This document shows positions 43,979 through 52,300 of a stretch of 52,631 bases of DNA, one piece after another. The DNA lies in contig JBGCEF010000045.1 in the NCBI GenBank assembly GCA_045106175.1, positions 1 to 52,631 of the forward strand. The letters are read 5' to 3'. A program made the position numbers and the translations under genes. Origin of the DNA: TMED27 sp045106175. GTDB lineage: Bacteria; Pseudomonadota; Alphaproteobacteria; Micavibrionales; Micavibrionaceae. The first letter of the stretch is position 1, and the number at the start of each line of letters is the position of its first letter. Under the pieces are notes generated by a model. The model was not told the origin of the DNA and made no database searches. It saw only the letters and a program-made list of their open reading frames with translations.

Positions 43979-44772
43979 CAACCTTTTCTGACATTCCAAA
44001 AATGGTTTACTGGCCCATGCCCATGGCCAACGCCAAGCGCATCCGCATTTTGAATTGCCCCCGTCAAATATTCTTTAGACGCTTGGACAGCGTCTTTTAA
44101 ATCCATTTCCTTCGCCAAATGCGCTACAATCGCAGAAGACAAAGTACAACCCGTCCCATGCGTATTACTCGTCAAAATACGTTTAGCTTTAAAAACTTCG
44201 ATACCTTTATCAAAAGCAAGCACATCATTACTCATCACATCACGCGAAAGATGCCCCCCTTTCAACAAAGCTGCATCAGCCCCAAGCAAAAGCAAATCAC
44301 GCGCCCCATCTTCAATATCCAAAACCGCCTTACGCAAAAGCTTCTCCGCCTCAGGAATATTCGGCGTAATGACATCCGCAAGCGGAATAAGACGCGCCTT
44401 TAAAACACCCATCGCATCCTTATCGATCAAGGAATCACCACTGGTAGCAACCATAACAGGATCAAGAACGATATTAGGCGGCTTGAACTCTTCCAAAATA
44501 TCGGCCACTACCTCCGCGATCTGCGCATCTGCAATCATACCGATTTTTACACCATGAACCGCAACATCATCAAAAATTGCAATTAATTGCTGCCTGACAA
44601 ACTCCGCTGACATAACTTCAACCGCACTTACTTCGCGTGTATTTTGCGCCGTAAGCGCTGTAATCACCGCCATTCCGTAACAGCCCAGCGCGCCAAACGT
44701 TTTCAAATCCGCCTGAATGCCTGCACCACCAGATGGATCAGACCCCGCAATAGATAATACTTTGGGTATCAT
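43975..44772 (-). CDS. thiD: Hydroxymethylpyrimidine/phosphomethylpyrimidine kinase
   Basis: 265 residues. Phosphorylates HMP to HMP-PP for thiamine synthesis. Opens with VLSIAGSDPSGGAGIQADLK, the family signature; later DPVMVATSGDSLI and the GTGCTLSSAI anion hole are present. Its ATG overlaps the thiE TGA (ATGA), so the two are translationally coupled. Confidence 0.95.
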   Translation of the reverse strand: MIPKVLSIAGSDPSGGAGIQADLKTFGALGCYGMAVITALTAQNTREVSAVEVMSAEFVRQQLIAIFDDVAVHGVKIGMIADAQIAEVVADILEEFKPPNIVLDPVMVATSGDSLIDKDAMGVLKARLIPLADVITPNIPEAEKLLRKAVLDIEDGARDLLLLGADAALLKGGHLSRDVMSNDVLAFDKGIEVFKAKRILTSNTHGTGCTLSSAIVAHLAKEMDLKDAVQASKEYLTGAIQNADALGVGHGHGPVNHFWNVRKGC

Positions 44773-45398
44773 AAGCCACCTTTAAGGGAGGTTTGAAACG
44801 TTAAAACCGCTGCTGTAACATCCTCAGCTTCACTAACAGCGCGCATCATCGCAACACCATCTGCGCCCGCATCCATAACTGTCTTCGCATTATCCGCCGT
44901 AATACCACCAATTCCAACAACAGGAACAGGCGATAAAGCCGCTAACATCGAAAACTGCGCCGCCCCTAAAACGGGTTTACCCTTATCCGTCTTTGTCGGA
45001 TAAAATGGCCCCGTACCAATATAATCAACAACCGTATCATCCACCGCGCGGATATGCTCAGCCGTAAAAGCGGTTTGTCCAATAATCGCATCATGACCAA
45101 GAGCCGCGCGTGCCTCTACAGGGCTTTTATCCCCTTGCCCTAAATGCACACCATCCGCACCAACGGCCTGTGCCACATCGATATAATCATTAATAAGCAA
45201 CGCAACATCATAGTCACTTAAAAGCTCAACCAGCATCGCAGCTTGCGCCGAAATCTGTGCTTTATCGCTAGATTTATCACGATATTGCACCATCGTAACA
45301 CCCGCCTGCACAGCCTCAACCACAACATCCACTATTGATCGCCCTGCGCAACACGCTGGGTCAGCCACAAAATAAATTGAAAGATCGAATGAATTCAT
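44769..45398 (-). CDS. thiE: Thiamine-phosphate synthase
   Basis: 209 residues from ATG 45398. Joins HMP-PP and the thiazole phosphate to thiamine monophosphate. TIM-barrel motifs: VQYRDKSSD, LLINDYIDVAQAVGADGVHLGQGD, DYIGTGPFYPT and VVGIGGITADN. The coupled pair thiE-thiD is followed by thiL in the same direction, 268 nt further on, with the opposite-strand small gene between. Confidence 0.94.
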   Translation of the reverse strand: MNSFDLSIYFVADPACCAGRSIVDVVVEAVQAGVTMVQYRDKSSDKAQISAQAAMLVELLSDYDVALLINDYIDVAQAVGADGVHLGQGDKSPVEARAALGHDAIIGQTAFTAEHIRAVDDTVVDYIGTGPFYPTKTDKGKPVLGAAQFSMLAALSPVPVVGIGGITADNAKTVMDAGADGVAMMRAVSEAEDVTAAVLTFQTSLKGGL

Positions 45399-45469
45399 AA
45401 TCAAGAATATCCGCCAATTTTAAAGGTTTGTTAAGCGCAAACCGCGATAATTACAAAAAAACTATAATT

Positions 45470-46020
45470 ATGAATGAACAAGCGCTCAGAAGAAGAATTG
45501 TAGACACATTCCAAGGATATGTTGGCATAAGGGAGTCTGGCGCCGAAAATTCAGGAACATTAGTAAGTCAATTCTTACAATTTGCAGGGATCAATTATCC
45601 TGCTGAGTGGTGCGCCAGCTTTTTCTCATACGCCATGCAAGGGGCGGTTCCCGAAATGTTAGATCCAGAACACGCAGTCATCAGAATTCGAGAACAATAC
45701 CAAGAAGCAGGCGCCTTTTTTACATCTGGCAATGTGCAACCCGGCGATGCAATCTTTTTCACAAGAGGAAATGAAGGCTGGCAAGGGCATATTGGCGTCG
45801 TAGAAAGCATTAACCGCAGAGATAGAATATTATATTTATTGATGGTAACGGAAGCAGCCCTGAAGGACAGAGAGATGGTGTGCTAAGAAGGGAAATTAGC
45901 TTTGATAATTTAGCCCAAGAAAATGTTATTGGTTTTGGAAACACATTTCAACTTTTTGAACATTCCGGTGCCCCATTCCCAACAGCACCAATCCTGACAT
46001 TAGCACCGTCAAACTTTTAA
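45470..46020 (+). pseudogene. CHAP/NlpC-like cell-wall hydrolase, broken by a frameshift
   Basis: From ATG 45470 the frame reads as a CHAP-type amidase/peptidase: Cys48 in EWCASF and His107 in GHIGVV, with PGDAIFF between. It runs to a stop at 45886, but the family pattern leaves this frame near 45835 and continues in another: IDGNGSSPEGQRDGVLRREI and onward to the stop at 46018-46020. One T missing from the run at 45835-45837 explains it (YFIDGN). No signal peptide. Either a pseudogene or a sequencing error. It sits between divergent thiE and convergent sucA. The slip site is not a classic -1 slippery heptamer. Confidence 0.7.
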
Positions 46021-46023
46021 TAA

Positions 46024-48942
46024 CTAATAGGTCAAAGCTTCATCAATCAATTTCTTCTGCTCGTCCAAGTGACGCCTCATCAAACCCGTCGCCGGTGCAG
46101 CCGCAGCCGGTCTTCCGATAAATGTTGGACGCATTGATTTATGCTTAAGCTTAGTCAAAACATTTTCAATACGACGATCAACAAAATGCCAAGCGCCCTG
46201 ATTTTCTGGTTCTTCCTGACACCATACAATCTCAGCATTCTTACACTCTGCCAATTCATCCGCCAACGCTAATCCAGGGAAAGGATAAAGCTGTTCGAGT
46301 CGTAAGATACGAACATCATAAAGCTCACGCTCGCGGCGCTCCGCCAACAAATCGTAATAAACTTTACCCGTACACAAGACTACACGTTTAATCTTATCTG
46401 CCTTCACAAGCTTATCACGGTCATCATCCCACAAAATACGGTGGAATGTGCTGTCTTCGGTAAACATATCAAGCTTAGAGACAGCCAATTTATGACGTAA
46501 AAGTGACTTGGGCGTAAACACCACCAAAGGCTTTCTAAAATCACGATGCATCTGACGGCGTAACGCATGGAAGAAATTTGCAGGCGTCGTACAATTTACA
46601 ATCTGCCAATTATCTTCCGCACATTTTTGCAAGAAACGTTCCGGGCGCGCTGAACTATGCTCTGGCCCCTGCCCTTCATAACCATGCGGCAACAACATCA
46701 CCAGACCCGACATACGAAGCCACTTAGACTCACCCGATGAAATAAACTGATCAATAATTACCTGCGCACCATTCACAAAATCACCGAACTGTGCTTCCCA
46801 AATCGTCAGCGTTTTTGGATCTGCCAATGAATATCCATATTCAAATCCAAGCACCGCCATCTCAGACAACGGAGAGTCATGCGCCTCGAACTTTGGTTCA
46901 TCATCTTTTAACGCCTTAAGCGGATAATATTGCTCATTAGTTTCTTGATCATACCAAATTGCATGACGATGCGAAAACGTCCCACGACCAACATCCTGAC
47001 CAGATAAACGCACAGGATATCCCTCTTCCAACAATGTTGCATAAGCAAGGGTTTCTCCCATCGCCCAATCAACATTCTCACCAGTCTCCAACATCTTTGC
47101 ACGCGCATCAATCACACGTTTTAGCTTTTTATTGATATGAAACCCATCAGGAATATGCGTAACCGCTCTCCCAACTTTTTGGATCACATCCTCACTCACC
47201 GAAGTATCACCACGGTTTGGCCCTTCGCTCGCGACTCTCATATCTGACCATGCGCCAGCAAGGAAATCCGCCTCATTTGGCTTATACCCTTCGGTTGCTT
47301 TAAAGGCATCATCGAGATCACCATCAAATTCTTTAACCATCTCTTCAAATTCTTGCTGGGTAACAACTTTCTCTTCAATCAGCTGCTCCGCATATTTTGT
47401 AAGGGCTGTTTTTTGCGCAGCAATTTTTTGATACATGATAGGCTGAGTGAAGGCTGGCTCATCGCCCTCATTATGACCAAAGCGACGATAACAAAACATA
47501 TCAATCACAACATCACGACCAAATTTCTGACGGAACTCTGTTGCAATGCGCGCAACATGCACAACCGCTTCGGGGTCATCGCCATTCACATGAAAAATCG
47601 GAACAGCTAACATTTTCGCAACATCCGTTGAATACGGACCAGAACGCGAATATTTCGGCATAGTCGTAAAGCCGATTTGGTTATTAATGACAATATGCAC
47701 CGTTCCACCTACGCGATAGCCCGGCAATTCAGAAATCATCAATGTCTCCGCTGTAATCCCCTGCCCCGCAAAAGCAGCATCACCATGCATAATAAGCGGC
47801 ATAACACTTGTGTCTTGTGCACAACCTCGTTTCATTTGTTTCGCACGCACCTTACCAATCACAACCGGATTGACAAATTCAAGGTGAGACGGGTTTGCCG
47901 TCAAAGATAAGTGAATATTATTACCATCAAAATCACGATCCGAAGACGTCCCCATATGGTATTTTACATCTCCCGAACCAAGCACATCATCAGGGGTCGA
48001 GGACTGCCCTTGAAACTCTGCAAAAATCGCCGTAAAAGATTTCCCCATCACATTCGCAAGCACATTCAAACGCCCACGATGCGCCATACCGACGACAATT
48101 TCTTCCAATCCTAATTGCCCACCACGTTTCATGATTTGTTCAATCAACGGAATAAGCGCCTCGCCACCATCAACACCAAAACGCTTTGTACCGGGATATT
48201 TTTTGTGCAAGAACTGCTCGAACTTTTCACCCGCAATCATGCGCTTCAAAATCGCACGCTTCCCGTTAACGGTAAAATCAGTTTTGTTCCTCGGAGCTTC
48301 AATACGCTCTTGCACCCACGCTTTTTCTTCTGGATCAGTAAGATGCAAAAACTCAACGCCAATCGTAGAACAATATGTCTCTTTTAAAATCTCTATAATG
48401 TCATTCAACGTCGCATATTCTTTACCCAACACACCATTGATGAAAATCTGACGTGAATAATCAGCCTTACTAAACCCATAGTGAGACGGATCAAGCTCTT
48501 CCTCGCTTGCGACTTCCTTAAGACCCAATGGATCAAGATTAGCAAGCATATGCCCACGCACACGATACGCTCGAATAAGCATCAACGCACCAATCGAGTC
48601 ATTGGCCGCTTGCCTGACATCATCACGAGACACAGTATCCGTCCTGCGACGCCCCGGCGATCCGCGGCCTGCCTCCGCCTTCGCAGCTTCTGTTCCATGC
48701 TTCGGCTGATCATCATTGGCTATACCAAATGCGCGCTCTGATTTGCGGTTTTCCTTCGGCGTCCAACTCGCTCCTGACATTTCATTCAATAGCTCAATCT
48801 CGTTGTCATCAAGATCACCAAAAAAATCTTGCCAGCTTTGATCAACGCTCGACGGATTTGTTAGATACTCCGTATAGAGATGCGCAATATATTCTGCGCT
48901 AACGCCGCTAAGAGAGGTGATGTTTGATTCTGTCTTTGACAT
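46024..48942 (-). CDS. sucA: 2-oxoglutarate dehydrogenase E1 component
   Basis: 972 residues. The thiamine-diphosphate-dependent decarboxylase of the 2-oxoglutarate dehydrogenase complex. Motifs: GVEFLHLTDPEEKAW, GMAHRGRLNVLANV, CYRRFGHNEGDEPAFTQP in the cofactor part, and DFRKPLVVFTPKSLLRH in the transketolase-like C-terminal part. Length normal. Downstream in the same strand are the thi genes and sucB, not adjacent as usual. Strong family match throughout. Confidence 0.97.
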   Translation of the reverse strand: MSKTESNITSLSGVSAEYIAHLYTEYLTNPSSVDQSWQDFFGDLDDNEIELLNEMSGASWTPKENRKSERAFGIANDDQPKHGTEAAKAEAGRGSPGRRRTDTVSRDDVRQAANDSIGALMLIRAYRVRGHMLANLDPLGLKEVASEEELDPSHYGFSKADYSRQIFINGVLGKEYATLNDIIEILKETYCSTIGVEFLHLTDPEEKAWVQERIEAPRNKTDFTVNGKRAILKRMIAGEKFEQFLHKKYPGTKRFGVDGGEALIPLIEQIMKRGGQLGLEEIVVGMAHRGRLNVLANVMGKSFTAIFAEFQGQSSTPDDVLGSGDVKYHMGTSSDRDFDGNNIHLSLTANPSHLEFVNPVVIGKVRAKQMKRGCAQDTSVMPLIMHGDAAFAGQGITAETLMISELPGYRVGGTVHIVINNQIGFTTMPKYSRSGPYSTDVAKMLAVPIFHVNGDDPEAVVHVARIATEFRQKFGRDVVIDMFCYRRFGHNEGDEPAFTQPIMYQKIAAQKTALTKYAEQLIEEKVVTQQEFEEMVKEFDGDLDDAFKATEGYKPNEADFLAGAWSDMRVASEGPNRGDTSVSEDVIQKVGRAVTHIPDGFHINKKLKRVIDARAKMLETGENVDWAMGETLAYATLLEEGYPVRLSGQDVGRGTFSHRHAIWYDQETNEQYYPLKALKDDEPKFEAHDSPLSEMAVLGFEYGYSLADPKTLTIWEAQFGDFVNGAQVIIDQFISSGESKWLRMSGLVMLLPHGYEGQGPEHSSARPERFLQKCAEDNWQIVNCTTPANFFHALRRQMHRDFRKPLVVFTPKSLLRHKLAVSKLDMFTEDSTFHRILWDDDRDKLVKADKIKRVVLCTGKVYYDLLAERRERELYDVRILRLEQLYPFPGLALADELAECKNAEIVWCQEEPENQGAWHFVDRRIENVLTKLKHKSMRPTFIGRPAAAAPATGLMRRHLDEQKKLIDEALTY

Positions 48943-49028
48943 ATCGGAACTTTCTTATCTTATATAATTCTTCGATATAATGGATTTAATTGGAAGCAAA
49001 AGCAATATCAAGCACGCATTAAAGCCTG

Positions 49029-49586
49029 CTAAATATACTCCAAATTCAAGGATGTCGCCAACGCTTCTAGCGCTAATCGCTCATCTTTGGAAATTGATAA
49101 AAAATCATCAAAAGTTTTTTGCGGCAAACTCTTTTTCTTAGCAATTTTATTGCACTTCATATAATGCAAATAGGCTTTAAACCTTGCAAAACCAGACTGC
49201 GCCTCCACATTCTCTCGAAACGCTAAAGCGACGGCCTCACCTAACGATAAGATACGCGTTGCATACGCATTACGCTCTTTTTGATCAAAATGACCTGCTA
49301 ATATCGCTAACGCATCTTCGCACTCATTGGGCACCTTATCCAAATCATCATGCCAACCCTTCCACTCATGCTTATGTTTGATTGTCTCTGACATCACATG
49401 CTGAACAAGTTCTGATCCGAACACACCGTCTGAAAACCCATATATAAGGTTCTCCAAAGCGCGAATTTCATTCTCACTCGCTTGCTCACCACCAACATCA
49501 TCACTTACGGAAACATAAAGACCTGCACGGTAAGGGAGCTGGATAAGTCTTTGAAATTGATTGTCTGTAAAATTAGTAAAAAACAT
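49029..49586 (-). CDS. Hypothetical helical protein
   Basis: 185 residues, no signal or membrane segment. Mostly helical and rich in Glu/Lys/Asp/Asn, with segments such as EIRALENLIYGFSDGVFGS, ILAGHFDQKERNAYATRILSLGEAVALAF and AKKKSLPQKTFDDFLSISKDERLALEAL. Some likeness to TerB-like or other small helical stress proteins cannot be ruled in. Lies 86 nt before sucA, on the same strand, so it may share its transcript. Confidence 0.6.
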   Translation of the reverse strand: MFFTNFTDNQFQRLIQLPYRAGLYVSVSDDVGGEQASENEIRALENLIYGFSDGVFGSELVQHVMSETIKHKHEWKGWHDDLDKVPNECEDALAILAGHFDQKERNAYATRILSLGEAVALAFRENVEAQSGFARFKAYLHYMKCNKIAKKKSLPQKTFDDFLSISKDERLALEALATSLNLEYI

Positions 49587-49623
49587 ACTGATACGATACG
49601 CACAAACTAAAAAATTTCAATGC

Positions 49624-50091
49624 TTATTGCACATCCAATTCTCTTTGACGCATCGGCATAGCATCAATCGCCTCAAAAACCTCTGTCGGTCGAACAACAT
49701 CATCCCAAACTTGCTTAATCTGCCCATCGAGTCCAACCAAACTGACACGCAAAGATCCGTCAACCAATTCATCACGCGAAAATATCGACTCTAAATATCT
49801 GCGTTCCTGTCGGTTTTCTAAAATTTTTGTCTGAAAAGGAAATGGCGATAAACCATCAACTTTACGCAAAACACGATTAGTAAGACGAAGCACAATCAAC
49901 TCACGTTCTTCCATCGCATCGAAATGATCCTCTAAAACTGCGATCTGCTCTTGCGCCTGCGAAGATTTTTCATCCGCCGAAAGCACCAAAACACGATACT
50001 CCCATTGAAAAAGATTAAACTCCTGCGCATTCAATAAACTTACATTGAAAACACAAATGCAAAAAACTGTACAAAAAACAAACTTATTCAT
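49624..50091 (-). CDS. Secreted DUF4174-like protein
   Basis: 155 residues from ATG 50091 with a signal peptide (FVFCTVFCICVFNVSLLNAQ). The mature part begins with FNLFQWEYRVLVLSADE and has QEQIAVLEDHFDAMEERELIVLRL, the layout of DUF4174 proteins, thioredoxin-like in fold. Function unknown in that family. It is 13 nt after the upstream gene, in one operon with it. Confidence 0.65.
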   Translation of the reverse strand: MNKFVFCTVFCICVFNVSLLNAQEFNLFQWEYRVLVLSADEKSSQAQEQIAVLEDHFDAMEERELIVLRLTNRVLRKVDGLSPFPFQTKILENRQERRYLESIFSRDELVDGSLRVSLVGLDGQIKQVWDDVVRPTEVFEAIDAMPMRQRELDVQ

Positions 50092-50104
50092 AAAAATAAT
50101 CTTA

Positions 50105-50710
50105 CTAAGAGAAAACGGCATAATCAACAACACGCCATTCATCATTTGGCGCACGATCTGTTCCCATATGCACCTGACTTCTTATATCAACAATATAAAT
50201 TGAACTACTCGGAAAACGCACCGTTCTATCCATTCTGGCATCCGGGTAATGCTGCACATTAAGACCATTATCGCTCACTCCCGCAAACTGATTTGGTATA
50301 CACGCCAGAGCGTCCGCCTTCCTATTAAAAGAAAAATAAGCTGTTACTTTTGGTTTATCTGTATGCGGCCTAGGAATAGCATTTTTAGAACTTCCCGGGG
50401 GTGTAAACAAGCGCCCTAAACGTTCTCGTAACGTAAATTCAGGATAAGCATCTCCCACAATTAACTGTATTTCAGGTAAAACTGATAAAACATATTTATG
50501 ATTATCTTCCAAGGCATCCCCAAGACTGACCCTCAACGCTTGAGTTCCCGATATATCTAACATCCCTTTTAATCGAACAACGTTATCAACAAGGGACTGA
50601 AACCGATCATCTTCTCGCGCATCCCAGCAAACGGCGTGCGTAAAGGGGTTACGCAATTCGTCTAAAACATCACGGTTTTTAGATACCAAAATCTCTGGTT
50701 CAGGATACAT
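50105..50710 (-). CDS. Putative Fe(II)/2-oxoglutarate oxygenase-like protein
   Basis: 201 residues. Near the middle RPHTDKP gives an H-x-D (His116, Asp118) and QVHMGTDRAPNDEWR a second His (181) with an Arg following (186 or 193). That is the HxD...H metal triad and the oxoglutarate Arg of double-stranded beta-helix oxygenases, but the overall family is not recognised. The start codon (50710) lies in the loop of an 11-bp hairpin (50691-50721), so another start or translational control is possible. Sits 39 nt after sucD. Confidence 0.55.
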   Translation of the reverse strand: MYPEPEILVSKNRDVLDELRNPFTHAVCWDAREDDRFQSLVDNVVRLKGMLDISGTQALRVSLGDALEDNHKYVLSVLPEIQLIVGDAYPEFTLRERLGRLFTPPGSSKNAIPRPHTDKPKVTAYFSFNRKADALACIPNQFAGVSDNGLNVQHYPDARMDRTVRFPSSSIYIVDIRSQVHMGTDRAPNDEWRVVDYAVFS

Positions 50711-50721
50711 GAACCAGAGAT
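50691..50721 (-). promoter_or_regulatory. 11-bp hairpin after sucD holding the next start codon in its loop
   Basis: ATCTCTGGTTC (50691-50701) and GAACCAGAGAT (50711-50721) are exact inverted repeats around a 9-nt loop. On the minus strand the loop begins with the ATG of the 50710-50105 gene. A short run TTTT follows the stem, so it could also be a weak terminator for sucD. No other ribosome binding site is visible before the start. Confidence 0.55.
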
Positions 50722-50749
50722 TAAGATAAAAGTTATGAAAAGTAAAGTT

Positions 50750-51625
50750 TTAAGCCGCAATAGCCTCTTGAATCGCTGTCCCAAGACCCGCTGGGCTCTC
50801 AGAAACCGCAAAACCGGCATCACGCATCGCTTTCATTTTGGCTGGCGCAGTATCACCAGATCCGGAAATCAATGCACCCGCATGCCCCATACGCTTACCC
50901 GGAGGCGCAGTCGCTCCCGCGATAAAACCCGCAATCGGCTTTTTATTCGGCAACGACGCATAATATTCCGCCGCTTCAATCTCAGCCGTGCCACCAATCT
51001 CACCAATCATCAAAATACTCTCGGTTTCATCATCATTCATGAACATATCAATACAATCGATGAAGTTCGTCCCGTTCACTGGGTCACCACCAATACCAAT
51101 ACATGTCGATTGACCAAGACCAACAGCGGCTGTTTGCGCAACGGCTTCATAAGTCAACGTACCAGAGCGTGAAACAATCCCAACACTACCGCGCTTATGA
51201 ATGTGACCCGGCATAATACCAATCTTACATTCATCCGGTGTAATAATGCCCGGACAGTTCGGCCCAATCAAACGGGTCTTTGATCCTGCTAAAGCTGCCT
51301 TCACCTTCACCATATCCAAAACCGGAATACCTTCGGTAATACAAATCGCAAGGTCAACTTCCGCTTCAATCGCTTCAATGATTGCGGCTGCTGCAAATGG
51401 TGGTGGAACGTAAATCACACTCGCATCAACACCTACCGTGTCTTTCGCTTCTTTCACTGTATTAAAAACAGGCAAACCCAAATGCTCCTGCCCACCCTTT
51501 TTCGGCGTCACACCACCAACCATGTTGGTACCATATGCAATCGCTTGCTCACTGTGGAATGTCCCTTGAGAGCCTGTAAACCCCTGACAAATCACTTTTG
51601 TATCTTTGTTAACGAGAACTGACAT
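50750..51625 (-). CDS. sucD: Succinyl-CoA ligase [ADP/GDP-forming] subunit alpha
   Basis: 291 residues. Makes succinate, ATP/GTP and CoA from succinyl-CoA with SucC. Signatures: VICQGFTGSQGTFHSEQA, GPNCPGIITPDECKIG, SRSGTLTYEA, and the phosphohistidine in GKRMGHAGALISG. Complete and normal. In most bacteria it directly follows sucC; here sodC lies between. Confidence 0.97.
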   Translation of the reverse strand: MSVLVNKDTKVICQGFTGSQGTFHSEQAIAYGTNMVGGVTPKKGGQEHLGLPVFNTVKEAKDTVGVDASVIYVPPPFAAAAIIEAIEAEVDLAICITEGIPVLDMVKVKAALAGSKTRLIGPNCPGIITPDECKIGIMPGHIHKRGSVGIVSRSGTLTYEAVAQTAAVGLGQSTCIGIGGDPVNGTNFIDCIDMFMNDDETESILMIGEIGGTAEIEAAEYYASLPNKKPIAGFIAGATAPPGKRMGHAGALISGSGDTAPAKMKAMRDAGFAVSESPAGLGTAIQEAIAA

Positions 51626-51666
51626 AACTATTTCTTTCTATTAATCTTTGTTAAAATCTTGACTGA

Positions 51667-52272
51667 TTATTTCGCTTGAATAACACCACACGCAATTCGC
51701 GCACCGGAACCACCAATCGGCTGTGTGACATGATCATCAATATTGGCATGGATCATAAGCGTAGAACCATTATCATCCAAAAGCGGAAAAACATCACCAT
51801 CCACACTCACCAAATTCGAATAAAGCTCAACATTGGCGCTACCGTCATCATAAACAACTAAATTTGGCAAATTGCCGGCATGTGGCCCTTCTGGATGCAA
51901 AAACCCATGCGGTTTTTCTTTTTCAATATGACCGCCCGCCTCTTTGAAATGATCGTGATCATCACACGATCCAACCTCATGGAAATGCATACCGCGCTTA
52001 CCCGCTGGCAAACCGGACACTGCAATATTCACCAAAACACCGTTGTTCGCCCTAATAATATCAGCCCGCCCAATCTCTTCACCGTCATTATTAATGATCG
52101 GCGCAAATGCAACAACATCGCCCGTCACATCCTTTGAAACCGTAATATCAGAAGCGGTATCATCCGGGTTAGGATGATGATGTAAATGATGCGTACCATC
52201 GTCATCCGCAATAGCAGGAACAACAAAACCAACCAAAGCAAGTGACGCAACCGTCAAAACAAGATGTTTCAT
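51667..52272 (-). CDS. sodC: Periplasmic copper/zinc superoxide dismutase
   Basis: 201 residues from ATG 52272, with AAAGGA 9 nt upstream; an in-frame ATG at 52290 is worse. Signal peptide ends near VPAIA-D. The mature N-terminus has a His-rich stretch (THHLHHHPNP), known from some SodC proteins to help take up metal. Metal and active-site motifs: GMHFHEVGSCDDHDHFKEA, GGHIEKEKPHGFLHPEGPH, MIHANIDDH. Converts superoxide to peroxide in the periplasm. It lies between sucC (28 nt) and sucD (41 nt), all on one strand. Confidence 0.95.
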   Translation of the reverse strand: MKHLVLTVASLALVGFVVPAIADDDGTHHLHHHPNPDDTASDITVSKDVTGDVVAFAPIINNDGEEIGRADIIRANNGVLVNIAVSGLPAGKRGMHFHEVGSCDDHDHFKEAGGHIEKEKPHGFLHPEGPHAGNLPNLVVYDDGSANVELYSNLVSVDGDVFPLLDDNGSTLMIHANIDDHVTQPIGGSGARIACGVIQAK

Positions 52273-52300
52273 ACAATGATATCCTTTCATCAAAAACAGC

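Noticed and set aside
45405..45469. TPP riboswitch before thiE
   Set aside because: The conserved CTGAGA and ACCTGA parts are absent.
45823..45886. Programmed -1 frameshift in the CHAP-like gene
   Set aside because: No X-XXY-YYZ slippery site at the shift; an indel or error is simpler.
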